DNA of 38,010 nt, taken from NCBI GenBank assembly GCA_021779665.1, contig JAJYAG010000051.1, positions 1 to 38,010 on the forward strand. The letters are read 5' to 3'. The position numbers and the translations under genes were made by a program. This stretch comes from Bacteroidota bacterium (GTDB taxonomy: Bacteria > Bacteroidota > Bacteroidia > Bacteroidales > JAAUTT01). The notes beneath the pieces were generated by a model. The model saw only the letters and a program-made list of their open reading frames with translations, was not told where the DNA came from and did not search any database. Positions 31,887-38,010 of this stretch are shown piece after piece (within the stretch, counting starts at the first letter, position 1; the number at the start of each line of letters is the position of its first letter).

Positions 31887-32264
31887 TTAGGTGTAGCTTA
31901 TCTGTTCAAATGGGACGTCTACAATATCCGCGTATTCTTCGCCGGCTTCTTTCATATCCTCGTCATCTTCTGAATAATGCCATTTTACAAGCACATCTTT
32001 TCCTGCTTTGCTCAGATCTTCAAGTTTCATGAGAATATCGAGCAAAAGTTTTGAGGAAGCTGTGTTGAAATATACCAGCTTGAAGTTGAAGATGGTCTTA
32101 GGATTGGGCGATTGATGATATTTGTCAAGCCATTCAAGGATAGGATTGTAAAAAGAAGCTACATCTTCGGGTAATGAACGACCGGCAATCTCAAAAGTGT
32201 TTGATGCTGCATCGAGTGTAACAGACGGAGTGTCGTCTGTACCTTTTATTTTTATAACATCCAT
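31887..32264 (-). CDS. SiaC-like phosphoprotein (DUF1987)
   Basis: The 125-residue protein fits the SiaC/DUF1987 family, a STAS-like partner-switch fold. It has the N-terminal IKGTDDTPSVTLDAASNTFEIAGRSLPEDV, then PILEWLDKYHQSPNPKTIFNFKLVYFNTASSKLLLDILMKLEDL. Thr68 in FNTASSK lies at the same number as the phosphothreonine I recall for Pseudomonas aeruginosa SiaC. In that system SiaB phosphorylates SiaC, SiaA removes the phosphate and unphosphorylated SiaC activates the diguanylate cyclase SiaD. Here no GGDEF gene is in the window. It lies 13 bp after the SiaB-like gene and 36 bp before the ABC gene. Confidence 0.88.
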   Translation of the reverse strand: MDVIKIKGTDDTPSVTLDAASNTFEIAGRSLPEDVASFYNPILEWLDKYHQSPNPKTIFNFKLVYFNTASSKLLLDILMKLEDLSKAGKDVLVKWHYSEDDEDMKEAGEEYADIVDVPFEQISYT

Positions 32265-32277
32265 ATTATTAGCTTTA

Positions 32278-32862
32278 TTAGTTGTTTCTCGAAATAGTTG
32301 AAGTTAATAAGAAGAATGAAGTTTCTTCATTGATTGGAAGAAAATGGTAGTCGAGGTTTCTGCCGGTTTTTCTTTTAATGTCAATGAACCCGAGTCCTGC
32401 ACCACCTTTTTCCGAAAGGCGACCTTCCTTGATCTGTTTTTTGTAGAGTTCGGTAAGTTCCTCTTTGTCGAGGCTGTTTACCTGTTCCAAAAGCTTTTTC
32501 AGATCGGGAATTTTTGTGTTCTCAACGGTATTGCCGGTTGTAACCGAATATTCTTCTTCGCCTTTCGCAACAAGAAATATTCCGCGGCCGGAGAAGATAT
32601 AGTCGTTTGTGCCATATTCGTCAGCATGTTTGCTTATATTCTGGAGGCATTCAACCATTACATGGAAAACTTTTTTCTGAACCGTATTCGATTCTTCTTC
32701 CTTAGCCATGTTCGATTCAGTTAAAGAAGTAAAGGCTTTTGTAATCTGATGAGTAATTTCTCCTTCGTAAACAAGACTGATCTCATGTCTTTTCATCGAT
32801 TTGTAAAAATCGTACACAAACTCAAGGAAGCTGACGTTGTCTTTCTTTTCTTCTTTGTTCAT
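32278..32862 (-). CDS. SiaB-like protein kinase (GHKL ATPase fold, DUF6272)
   Basis: From ATG 32862 the protein has 194 residues, starting MNKEEKKDNVSFLEFVYDFYKSMKRHEISLVYEG. It has the N-box VMVECLQNISKHA (Asn for Mg-ATP) and the G-box GGAGLGFIDIKRKTG of the histidine-kinase-like ATPases, as in the anti-sigma kinase group to which SiaB belongs. It should phosphorylate the SiaC-like protein encoded just downstream. The longer frame to 32904 begins with TTG and overlaps the end of the phosphatase gene; the ATG leaves 25 bp between them. It lacks transmembrane segments or sensor domains, so the signal probably enters through the phosphatase. Confidence 0.88.
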   Translation of the reverse strand: MNKEEKKDNVSFLEFVYDFYKSMKRHEISLVYEGEITHQITKAFTSLTESNMAKEEESNTVQKKVFHVMVECLQNISKHADEYGTNDYIFSGRGIFLVAKGEEEYSVTTGNTVENTKIPDLKKLLEQVNSLDKEELTELYKKQIKEGRLSEKGGAGLGFIDIKRKTGRNLDYHFLPINEETSFFLLTSTISRNN

Positions 32863-32887
32863 ATAATTTAGTTTTAGGTTTTTCGCT

Positions 32888-35500
32888 TTAAAATTCGATG
32901 CCAATTAACAAAACGTCGTCTATCTGTTTATTGTCACCTTTCCAATCCCAATAGTCTTTTTCGAATAATTCGTTATATTGTTGCATATTGAACGAATTAT
33001 TATTTACAATTTGTTCTCTTATTCGTCCCGGCGAGTATTTTTTATCCAACGGACCACCTAACTGATCGGGCAAACCATCGGAGAAGAAGAAAACTTTATC
33101 GCCTTTTTCAAACGGAATTACATAATTTGTAAAGTTGTTTTCTGGCTTGTTTCCTAATGGTATACCGCCAATTGCTTTACGGTCGCCTTTATATTCGGTT
33201 AACTCACTGTTTCTAAGGAAATAGAGCGGACGGTGAGCACCGCAGTATTGTAATTCATTCCTCTTGAAATTGATGCGGCAGAGTGCTATATCCATACCAT
33301 CGCGGCCCTGGGCATCGTCGCGGTTTTGTTTCAGGGTTGTACGCACTCCGTTATGCAGCAGATCGCAAACTTCTGAAGCTGTGTATTCCCGGTCGTGGTC
33401 TACAATATTGTTGAGAATAAAATAGCCAATAAAGGATAACAATGCACCCGGTACGCCATGTCCGGTACAGTCAACGGCTGCAATGTAGATAGTATCGTCG
33501 TGTAGGAAGAACCATGGGAAGTCCCCGCTTACAACATCGCGAGGTTTATAAAGAATAAATGAATTTGGCAGATAATCGCGGATGTAATTCGTGTCGGGCA
33601 AAATTGCAGACTGAATACGTTGTGCGTAGTTGATACTGTCTTCAATCTTCCGGTTTTTATCCTGAATTTCGAGCTCGATGCGTTTGGCCTCGGTAATATC
33701 ATGCCCAACAAAAAGAATGGTTTCAAGTTCATTCTCGTTGAACTCCGGTATGGCATCGAAACTCATGATGCGTTCAGCAATTTTTTCTCCGAGATGCATG
33801 GGAATGGTAATGATATTATTCCTTTTGCTGGGAGATTTTTTCATATCGACCAGAATAGTTGAAAAATATTCTCTTAACGATTCGGGGAGTTCGATATCGG
33901 TAACCGATTTATTCAAAAGTTCCGTATTTTTTATTCCGATGTAGTCTTCAACAATTGGGTTCGAATAAAAGAACATTCCATGCATGCTCAAACGGATAAT
34001 CAGGTCGAGCGAGTTTTCCGAAAGCGCCTGCATTTTACTTTTCATGCGCTCTTCTTTTTCGGCACGCTTGCGTTCGGTTACGTCTCGCGTATTGAGGATG
34101 ATGCCATTTATGGCTTTGTCTGTAATTAAATTTCTACCGGTTGTTTCCAGAAATACCTTGGCTCCATCCTTTTTCATGTAGGTGTATTGGATGGTGAATG
34201 CCTGGTCCGTATTCAGCAGCAACTGATTGAACATATTTTTCATTTCGGCTTCACCTTTACGGGTGAGGCGGTCAATGTCCTTACCTTTCATCATTTCGTC
34301 GGGCGAGAAACCCAAAATTGAATTTACTGAAGGCGAAATATAGATAAGTTCGAGTTTTTCATTATAAATGGATATAATTTCCGATGCATTTTCGAGCAGG
34401 GAGTGCAAACGTTTCTGGGCGTTTTCAACTTCGTGAATCTGCGATTCGAGTTTTTCGTTCGATTTCTGAAGCTCTTCCTGGGTAGCCCGCATCTCTTCGG
34501 CGCTTTGCCTCAGTTGCTCTTCATTTTCCTGGAGTTCCTGAGTCATCTGGCGCGATTCCTCGAGCAAACGTTCCGTTTTTTGATTTACACCGAGGTTGAA
34601 AATGGTTCGGGCAATGATTTCGGCCAGCTCTTTGAGGAACTGAATTGTTATTTCGGGAAGAGATTCGAGCAGAAAGGCGAACTCCATCACGCCAAGCAGC
34701 TTATCGTCGGAGATTAACGGAAGAATAAGCAGACTGCGAGGTTTTCTGTCACCGAGAATACCAGAAGTTATTGTGACATAATCATCGGGAATTTCGGTGC
34801 GGTAAACAATTTCCATTTCGTAGGCACACTGGCCTATCAACCCTTGGCCAACTCTAAATTCCTGATTCAGGTATTTTTTGCGGTTGTATGCATAGGTGGC
34901 AATGTTATTGAGAACTTCGCGTTCCTCGTCGTATAGGTATATAGCGCCCTGAACAGCGTTCGAGTATTTGATCAGGTTTACAATTACCTCATAGGAGAGG
35001 GTATCTATTTTGTTGTAGTTGCGGAGAATAGCCGATATTTGTTCTTTTCCGTCGGCAATCCAGCTCTGTTCAGCTTCTTTCTGAGTATTTTGAAGGAGGT
35101 TCTGGCGCATGAGCAGCAACGATTTGCCAAGCGCATCGTCATCCTCAATTTCGAAATGTGTTGTATAATCGCCGGTTCCTATATGTTTGGCAAATTCGGC
35201 ATTGCGGGCAATAATGCGGTCGCGTTCCTGGATGCTTTCCTGGCTTTTTTTCTTCTGAGCTTCGTTCCAATTTATAAAGAAAGCAGCGAACAGAGCTACA
35301 ATTACCGGGATTAAATCCAACAGATATAGCGAAGGGTTTTTTACATGGATAATTGCAATGCCGGTAAAACCAAAAGAAATTTCATCGGTCATAAATTCAA
35401 GAATCCAGGCAATTACAGGAATAGTGGCACTCAAAAGAGTGACAACCAAAATTATCTGGGTTTTTGTTTTCTGAAGTAAATCGTGCACCTTAACCGGCAT
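32888..35500 (-). CDS. Membrane HAMP-GAF-PAS-PAS-SpoIIE PP2C phosphatase (SiaA-like role)
   Basis: The 870-residue protein has two N-terminal spans (about 14-36 and 57-77) around a 20-residue loop, a HAMP-like helical region (about 78-135), a GAF domain (about 165-300), a coiled coil (about 305-365, Glu/Gln-rich), PAS 1 (about 365-480, ends TRDVTERKRAEKE), PAS 2 (about 490-620, ends HDITEAKR) and, after the linker DSINYAQRIQSAILP, a SpoIIE/PP2C domain. Its metal-binding blocks are PRDVVSGDF (Asp660), AAVDCTGHGVPGALL and FFSDGLPDQLGG. It should dephosphorylate the SiaC-like protein. SiaA of Pseudomonas has a different sensor end, so the input differs. It starts 11 bp inside the end of the GAF gene. 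Confidence 0.92.
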   Translation of the reverse strand: MPVKVHDLLQKTKTQIILVVTLLSATIPVIAWILEFMTDEISFGFTGIAIIHVKNPSLYLLDLIPVIVALFAAFFINWNEAQKKKSQESIQERDRIIARNAEFAKHIGTGDYTTHFEIEDDDALGKSLLLMRQNLLQNTQKEAEQSWIADGKEQISAILRNYNKIDTLSYEVIVNLIKYSNAVQGAIYLYDEEREVLNNIATYAYNRKKYLNQEFRVGQGLIGQCAYEMEIVYRTEIPDDYVTITSGILGDRKPRSLLILPLISDDKLLGVMEFAFLLESLPEITIQFLKELAEIIARTIFNLGVNQKTERLLEESRQMTQELQENEEQLRQSAEEMRATQEELQKSNEKLESQIHEVENAQKRLHSLLENASEIISIYNEKLELIYISPSVNSILGFSPDEMMKGKDIDRLTRKGEAEMKNMFNQLLLNTDQAFTIQYTYMKKDGAKVFLETTGRNLITDKAINGIILNTRDVTERKRAEKEERMKSKMQALSENSLDLIIRLSMHGMFFYSNPIVEDYIGIKNTELLNKSVTDIELPESLREYFSTILVDMKKSPSKRNNIITIPMHLGEKIAERIMSFDAIPEFNENELETILFVGHDITEAKRIELEIQDKNRKIEDSINYAQRIQSAILPDTNYIRDYLPNSFILYKPRDVVSGDFPWFFLHDDTIYIAAVDCTGHGVPGALLSFIGYFILNNIVDHDREYTASEVCDLLHNGVRTTLKQNRDDAQGRDGMDIALCRINFKRNELQYCGAHRPLYFLRNSELTEYKGDRKAIGGIPLGNKPENNFTNYVIPFEKGDKVFFFSDGLPDQLGGPLDKKYSPGRIREQIVNNNSFNMQQYNELFEKDYWDWKGDNKQIDDVLLIGIEF

Positions 35501-36272
35501 TTTGTTTTATTAATTTAATAATATTTTTTCCAATAATAGCACCTAATTCCTTTAAAGCAGGTTCAACCTCGTGATCAACTGTTGTAAATACAGCAATTTC
35601 AATCAATCCAACAGGCTCGTTCTCTGATGTTACCGGAATCATTACCAGAGTTTTAGGTTTGCTGCTTCCAAGTCCGGAAACTACGGGAACATAATTCTCG
35701 GGAATATTTTGTATCACCACTACACGTTTGTCTTTCACCGTCTGTCCTGGTAAACTTTCTCCAATTTTAAAAACCGGAGGTGTTTTGTCAGAGTAATAAG
35801 CGTAAAGTGAAACAGGCTCAAAAGCATCGCTTTCTTTTGATTTAAGGTAAAATAATCCCTGTACAATTTCCATTTTGGCAGCAAGCTTTTGAAGAACCTC
35901 TTCGCAGTATTCGGCCGCCGACTTTTTGGATGAAGGCAGGATTCCCGAAATAAAAGCATCTTTATCGAAGGTTTCTTTCACTTTTTCTTCCTGCAGGGTT
36001 AACTCAGGACTTTGTTGCTCCTCTGCCGAAGCTTTGATTCGTTCCAAAGCTTCTTTTTCTTCAATTTCTTTCCTGTACTTATTAAAGAGAGTAATGAAAA
36101 GTGAACTCACAATCAGAATCAAAATTACAAGCAAAAGCAAAAACAAAAGGTAGTCTTTTGTTGCATTCTTCAATTGCATGTTGTGCCACATGCCGAATAA
36201 TGAGCTGATTACAATCAGAGAAGCAATATAGACTGCCGAAAAAATCAATATTTTGTTTTTATGCAATTGCAT
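35490..36272 (-). CDS. Membrane-anchored GAF domain protein
   Basis: The 260-residue protein has two hydrophobic spans (about 9-29 and 42-62), a charged coiled-coil-like linker (about 65-115) and one GAF domain (about 125-255). The GAF is similar to the one in the adjacent phosphatase: both carry the strand-loop pattern IP-(D/E)-(D/N)-YV-x-(I/V)-x-SG-(I/L)-G followed by KP(K/R)-x-L and a Pro in the next strand. It has no enzymatic domain, so it could act as a sensor or scaffold that partners with the phosphatase. Its stop overlaps the phosphatase ATG by 11 bp, and it starts 2 bp after the CheB-like stop. Confidence 0.8.
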   Translation of the reverse strand: MQLHKNKILIFSAVYIASLIVISSLFGMWHNMQLKNATKDYLLFLLLLVILILIVSSLFITLFNKYRKEIEEKEALERIKASAEEQQSPELTLQEEKVKETFDKDAFISGILPSSKKSAAEYCEEVLQKLAAKMEIVQGLFYLKSKESDAFEPVSLYAYYSDKTPPVFKIGESLPGQTVKDKRVVVIQNIPENYVPVVSGLGSSKPKTLVMIPVTSENEPVGLIEIAVFTTVDHEVEPALKELGAIIGKNIIKLIKQNAG

Positions 36273-36274
36273 GG

Positions 36275-36832
36275 TTATTTAATTTTAGAGAGAAAGTCTG
36301 CTATTCTGTCCGAGCTAAATACGTAATCTGCCTTAATAAGGTTTAGAGAAGCTTCGGTCATTGTGCTCACTTGGCATTCTTTTGGATCCTGCACAATTGT
36401 CAAACCGCCGTTTTCCTTCACCTTCTTAATTCCCAAAGCACCATCCTGATTGGCACCCGAGAGAATTATTCCTATAAGTTTATCCCTGTAAACATTTGCC
36501 GCTGTCTGAAAAGAAAGATCTATCGATGGCCTGGAATGATGTACCGGCTCCTCTGTTGATAAAGCAATCCGGTTACCCAGTTCAATATACATGTGATAAT
36601 TTGCCGGCGCCAGGTATGCTTTTCCGGGTTTTATCTGTTCTTTATCCGTAGGTTCTATAATCTGAATTTTCGACTTCATCATCAGCGCTTCTAAAAATCC
36701 CGATCGAACATGTTTTAGCCGGTGCAAACTTAAAAAAACGGGCAAGCTCAAATTAGGGGATAACATACTGAGTATCCGGGTAACTACCTGGAAACTTCCT
36801 GCTGATCCTCCTATTACTATTGCCTTATACAT
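36275..36832 (-). CDS. Stand-alone CheB-type methylesterase/deamidase domain
   Basis: The 185-residue protein is the catalytic CheB domain without receiver domain. The triad is visible: Ser in VIGGSAGSFQVV (the GxSxG-like turn, near residue 10), His in LSLHRLKH, and Asp in IILSGANQDGALG. The block YLAPANYHMYIE is also typical. CheB domains remove methyl esters from, or deamidate, glutamates on chemoreceptors, but no methyl-accepting protein or CheA is in this window. Lack of a receiver means it is not controlled by CheA phosphotransfer in the usual way. It is directly adjacent (0 bp) to the CheR-like gene. Confidence 0.85.
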   Translation of the reverse strand: MYKAIVIGGSAGSFQVVTRILSMLSPNLSLPVFLSLHRLKHVRSGFLEALMMKSKIQIIEPTDKEQIKPGKAYLAPANYHMYIELGNRIALSTEEPVHHSRPSIDLSFQTAANVYRDKLIGIILSGANQDGALGIKKVKENGGLTIVQDPKECQVSTMTEASLNLIKADYVFSSDRIADFLSKIK

Positions 36833-37651
36833 TTATTTCTTTTTATAGATGCTTTCCGATGGGTTAACCAAAATAAAATCGTTCGCATTATACAAGTTAG
36901 CTAAAAGTTCTTTAATTCCTACTACCAAATGTCCGCCGGCCGACAGGCTTGAATTGATGTTCTTCAGTACTTTAAGCTGTAATGTAGGGTTAAAATAAAT
37001 CATTTTATTTCTGTAAAGTACCAGCCTTACTCCACAGGGAGGGTTTTCGAGATCTATTCTTTCAAGCTCAAAATTTACATTCTTAATCAGGTTTGTATCA
37101 CGGTACGCTGTTCCGTTTACTGTCGAGTAGTAATCGGAAAACTTTGCTTTGCCGTTAAGGCGGTTGTAATTTTCGAGGCTTACTTCAACTTTCGATGAAC
37201 GCAAAAGACCGCTTTTAATTGTTTCGATGCTGCGGCTGCTCATGCATGTTACCAGTATATTCACACTGTCGAGTAAGTCAATTTCCTTTAGAATTATACA
37301 AAGGGAATAAAGTTCGTCGCCCGAAACGGATCCCGGGAGCCAGATTTTAAACCGCGGAAACTCTCTGTTAATGCGTGGAAGAAGCTCATCGCGGAGCAAA
37401 CGCCATAACGATGGATCGCGGAACATCTCTGTTGATGGAACCTGAATGTCCTCCAGCATCTGTTCAAAGAACTGAGGATTGTCGTTTAACCGGCTTAGTA
37501 ATAATTCGGGATGTTTCAGGTTTCGCTGCTGTATAATACTTTCCAACCTGCGCTTTAATGATGTTAAGGCGAAGTCGGAAAAATCGTACGCATATTTTTC
37601 CTGTATCAGTTTGATGATATTTCTGGTATCAACAATCCCGATCTCTGTCAT
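36833..37651 (-). CDS. CheR-like methyltransferase, possibly with degenerate SAM site
   Basis: The 272-residue protein has the CheR N-terminal helical domain (LIQEKYAYDFSDFALTSLKRRLE), the linker motif VPSTEMFRDPSLW and a Rossmann methyltransferase domain, ending RNKMIYFNPTLQLKVLKNI and GGHLVVGIKE. The SAM-binding motif is altered: the usual GC-x-TGEE-x-YS reads GSVSGDELYS, and the usual ATD-(I/L) strand reads LVTCMS, which loses the acidic residue expected to hold SAM. It may bind a different ligand or be inactive. The protein is followed at once by the CheB-like gene, as in CheR-CheB pairs elsewhere. No CheA or receptor is nearby. Confidence 0.85.
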   Translation of the reverse strand: MTEIGIVDTRNIIKLIQEKYAYDFSDFALTSLKRRLESIIQQRNLKHPELLLSRLNDNPQFFEQMLEDIQVPSTEMFRDPSLWRLLRDELLPRINREFPRFKIWLPGSVSGDELYSLCIILKEIDLLDSVNILVTCMSSRSIETIKSGLLRSSKVEVSLENYNRLNGKAKFSDYYSTVNGTAYRDTNLIKNVNFELERIDLENPPCGVRLVLYRNKMIYFNPTLQLKVLKNINSSLSAGGHLVVGIKELLANLYNANDFILVNPSESIYKKK

Positions 37652-37657
37652 CTCAAA

Positions 37658-38010
37658 CTAATCCTTTAAGTTATTGTTTTCGTAGAGTGCCTTAAGACGC
37701 TCTATTTCCTTATTTGCTTCCTCCAGAACCTGATACTTCAACTTCTTTTCCGTAATGTCCTGCGCAATAAAGAATATTCTTCTAACAGCTCCACGATCGT
37801 CCGAGGAAGGTATTGCAGCCGACATCAGCCAGTATTCTTCTCCGGTAGGTTTTGTGCGACGGACAACCCCTTTGTGTTCCTTGCCTTTTTCAACTTCTGC
37901 CCAAATCAGATCGAATTGTCTTAATTCTTCAGGCTTAAGGAAAAAACGTGCGTTTTTACCTATAACTTCTTTTTCAAGATATCCGGTAACTTCCAGGTAG
38001 TTATTGTTTG
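37658..38010 (-). CDS. PAS-domain protein, C-terminal part
   Basis: The reverse strand is open from the window edge to TAG at 37658-37660, giving about 117 residues. They cover most of a PAS domain: NNYLEVTGYLEKEVIGKNAR, FFLKPEELRQFDLIW, then HKGVVRRTKPTGEEYWLMSA and RRIFFIAQDITEKKLK, which is the PAS-to-PAC end. A coiled-coil tail (VLEEANKEIERLKALY) closes the protein with no kinase or cyclase domain after it. The upstream part is outside the window; a CheR/CheB/PAS-type sensory protein or a longer PAS array is likely. It ends 6 bp before the CheR-like gene and so leads the cluster in the transcribed direction. Confidence 0.85.
   Translation of the reverse strand, partial: NNNYLEVTGYLEKEVIGKNARFFLKPEELRQFDLIWAEVEKGKEHKGVVRRTKPTGEEYWLMSAAIPSSDDRGAVRRIFFIAQDITEKKLKYQVLEEANKEIERLKALYENNNLKD

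Noticed and set aside
32863-32904. N-terminal extension of the SiaB-like kinase from TTG 32904
   Set aside because: It overlaps the phosphatase end and adds a non-family lead; ATG 32862 is better.
28779-37651. Complete chemotaxis system
   Set aside because: CheA, CheW, CheY and a methyl-accepting receptor are absent from the window; only CheR- and CheB-like proteins are present.

Overview
This window looks like a chromosomal stretch from a member of the Bacteroidota. Three things point that way. Several start regions carry the Bacteroidota sigma -7 element TAnnTTTG, twice with a -33 TTG/TTTG about 20 bp upstream (glycyl-tRNA synthetase and nadB), and Shine-Dalgarno sequences are mostly absent. 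The protein content is typical of the phylum: a secreted GH2 beta-galactosidase with Bacteroidota-type C-terminal modules, a DUF4197 protein, an eukaryote-like dimeric glycyl-tRNA synthetase, CarboxypepD_reg/TonB-C proteins and SpoIIE phosphatases with a SINYAQRIQ linker. Codon use is uniform and moderately AT-rich. I saw no phage, insertion sequence, CRISPR array, rRNA or tRNA, and no gene-free gap over 300 bp.

Layout. 1-1573 (minus): start of a DUF3857-type protein and a family 4 glycosyltransferase. 1606-1677: a 72-bp palindromic element. 1692-3950: two SRPBCC/AHSA1 genes, the second with an in-frame signal peptide cut off by a stop codon, divergent from a GlxA/AraC-type regulator with a 10-bp direct repeat between them. 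4016-8170: glyS, a secreted duplicated-domain protein and nadB. 8217-10661: GH2 enzyme. 10669-14024: dusB operon, CPBP protease and a conserved unknown. 14243-17355: pepP-like peptidase, then a secreted EEP hydrolase/glycerophosphodiesterase pair. 17605-18752: a sigma factor with a His-rich membrane protein and an HMA-like protein. 18940-26258: oxidoreductase, PemK-type toxin-antitoxin pair, HTH regulator, S41 peptidase, M24 peptidase, TonB-C-like protein and Tat-exported TIM-barrel protein. 26420-28689: secreted or lipoprotein unknowns.

28779-38010 (minus) is the most interesting part, a tightly packed run that reads, in transcription order: PAS protein (partial), CheR-like, CheB-like, membrane GAF protein, membrane HAMP-GAF-PAS-PAS-SpoIIE phosphatase, SiaB-like kinase, SiaC-like phosphoprotein, and an ABCG-type ATPase/permease fused to a TerB-like domain. 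Several gaps are 0-6 bp and one pair overlaps by 11 bp. It combines a Sia phosphatase/kinase/phosphoprotein switch with chemosensory-type modification enzymes but contains no diguanylate cyclase. The fused transporter may be the output. That link is inference from gene order.

Short degenerate heptamer repeats recur in five intergenic sites. At three of them the repeat lies at or just after the stop codon of a minus-strand gene.
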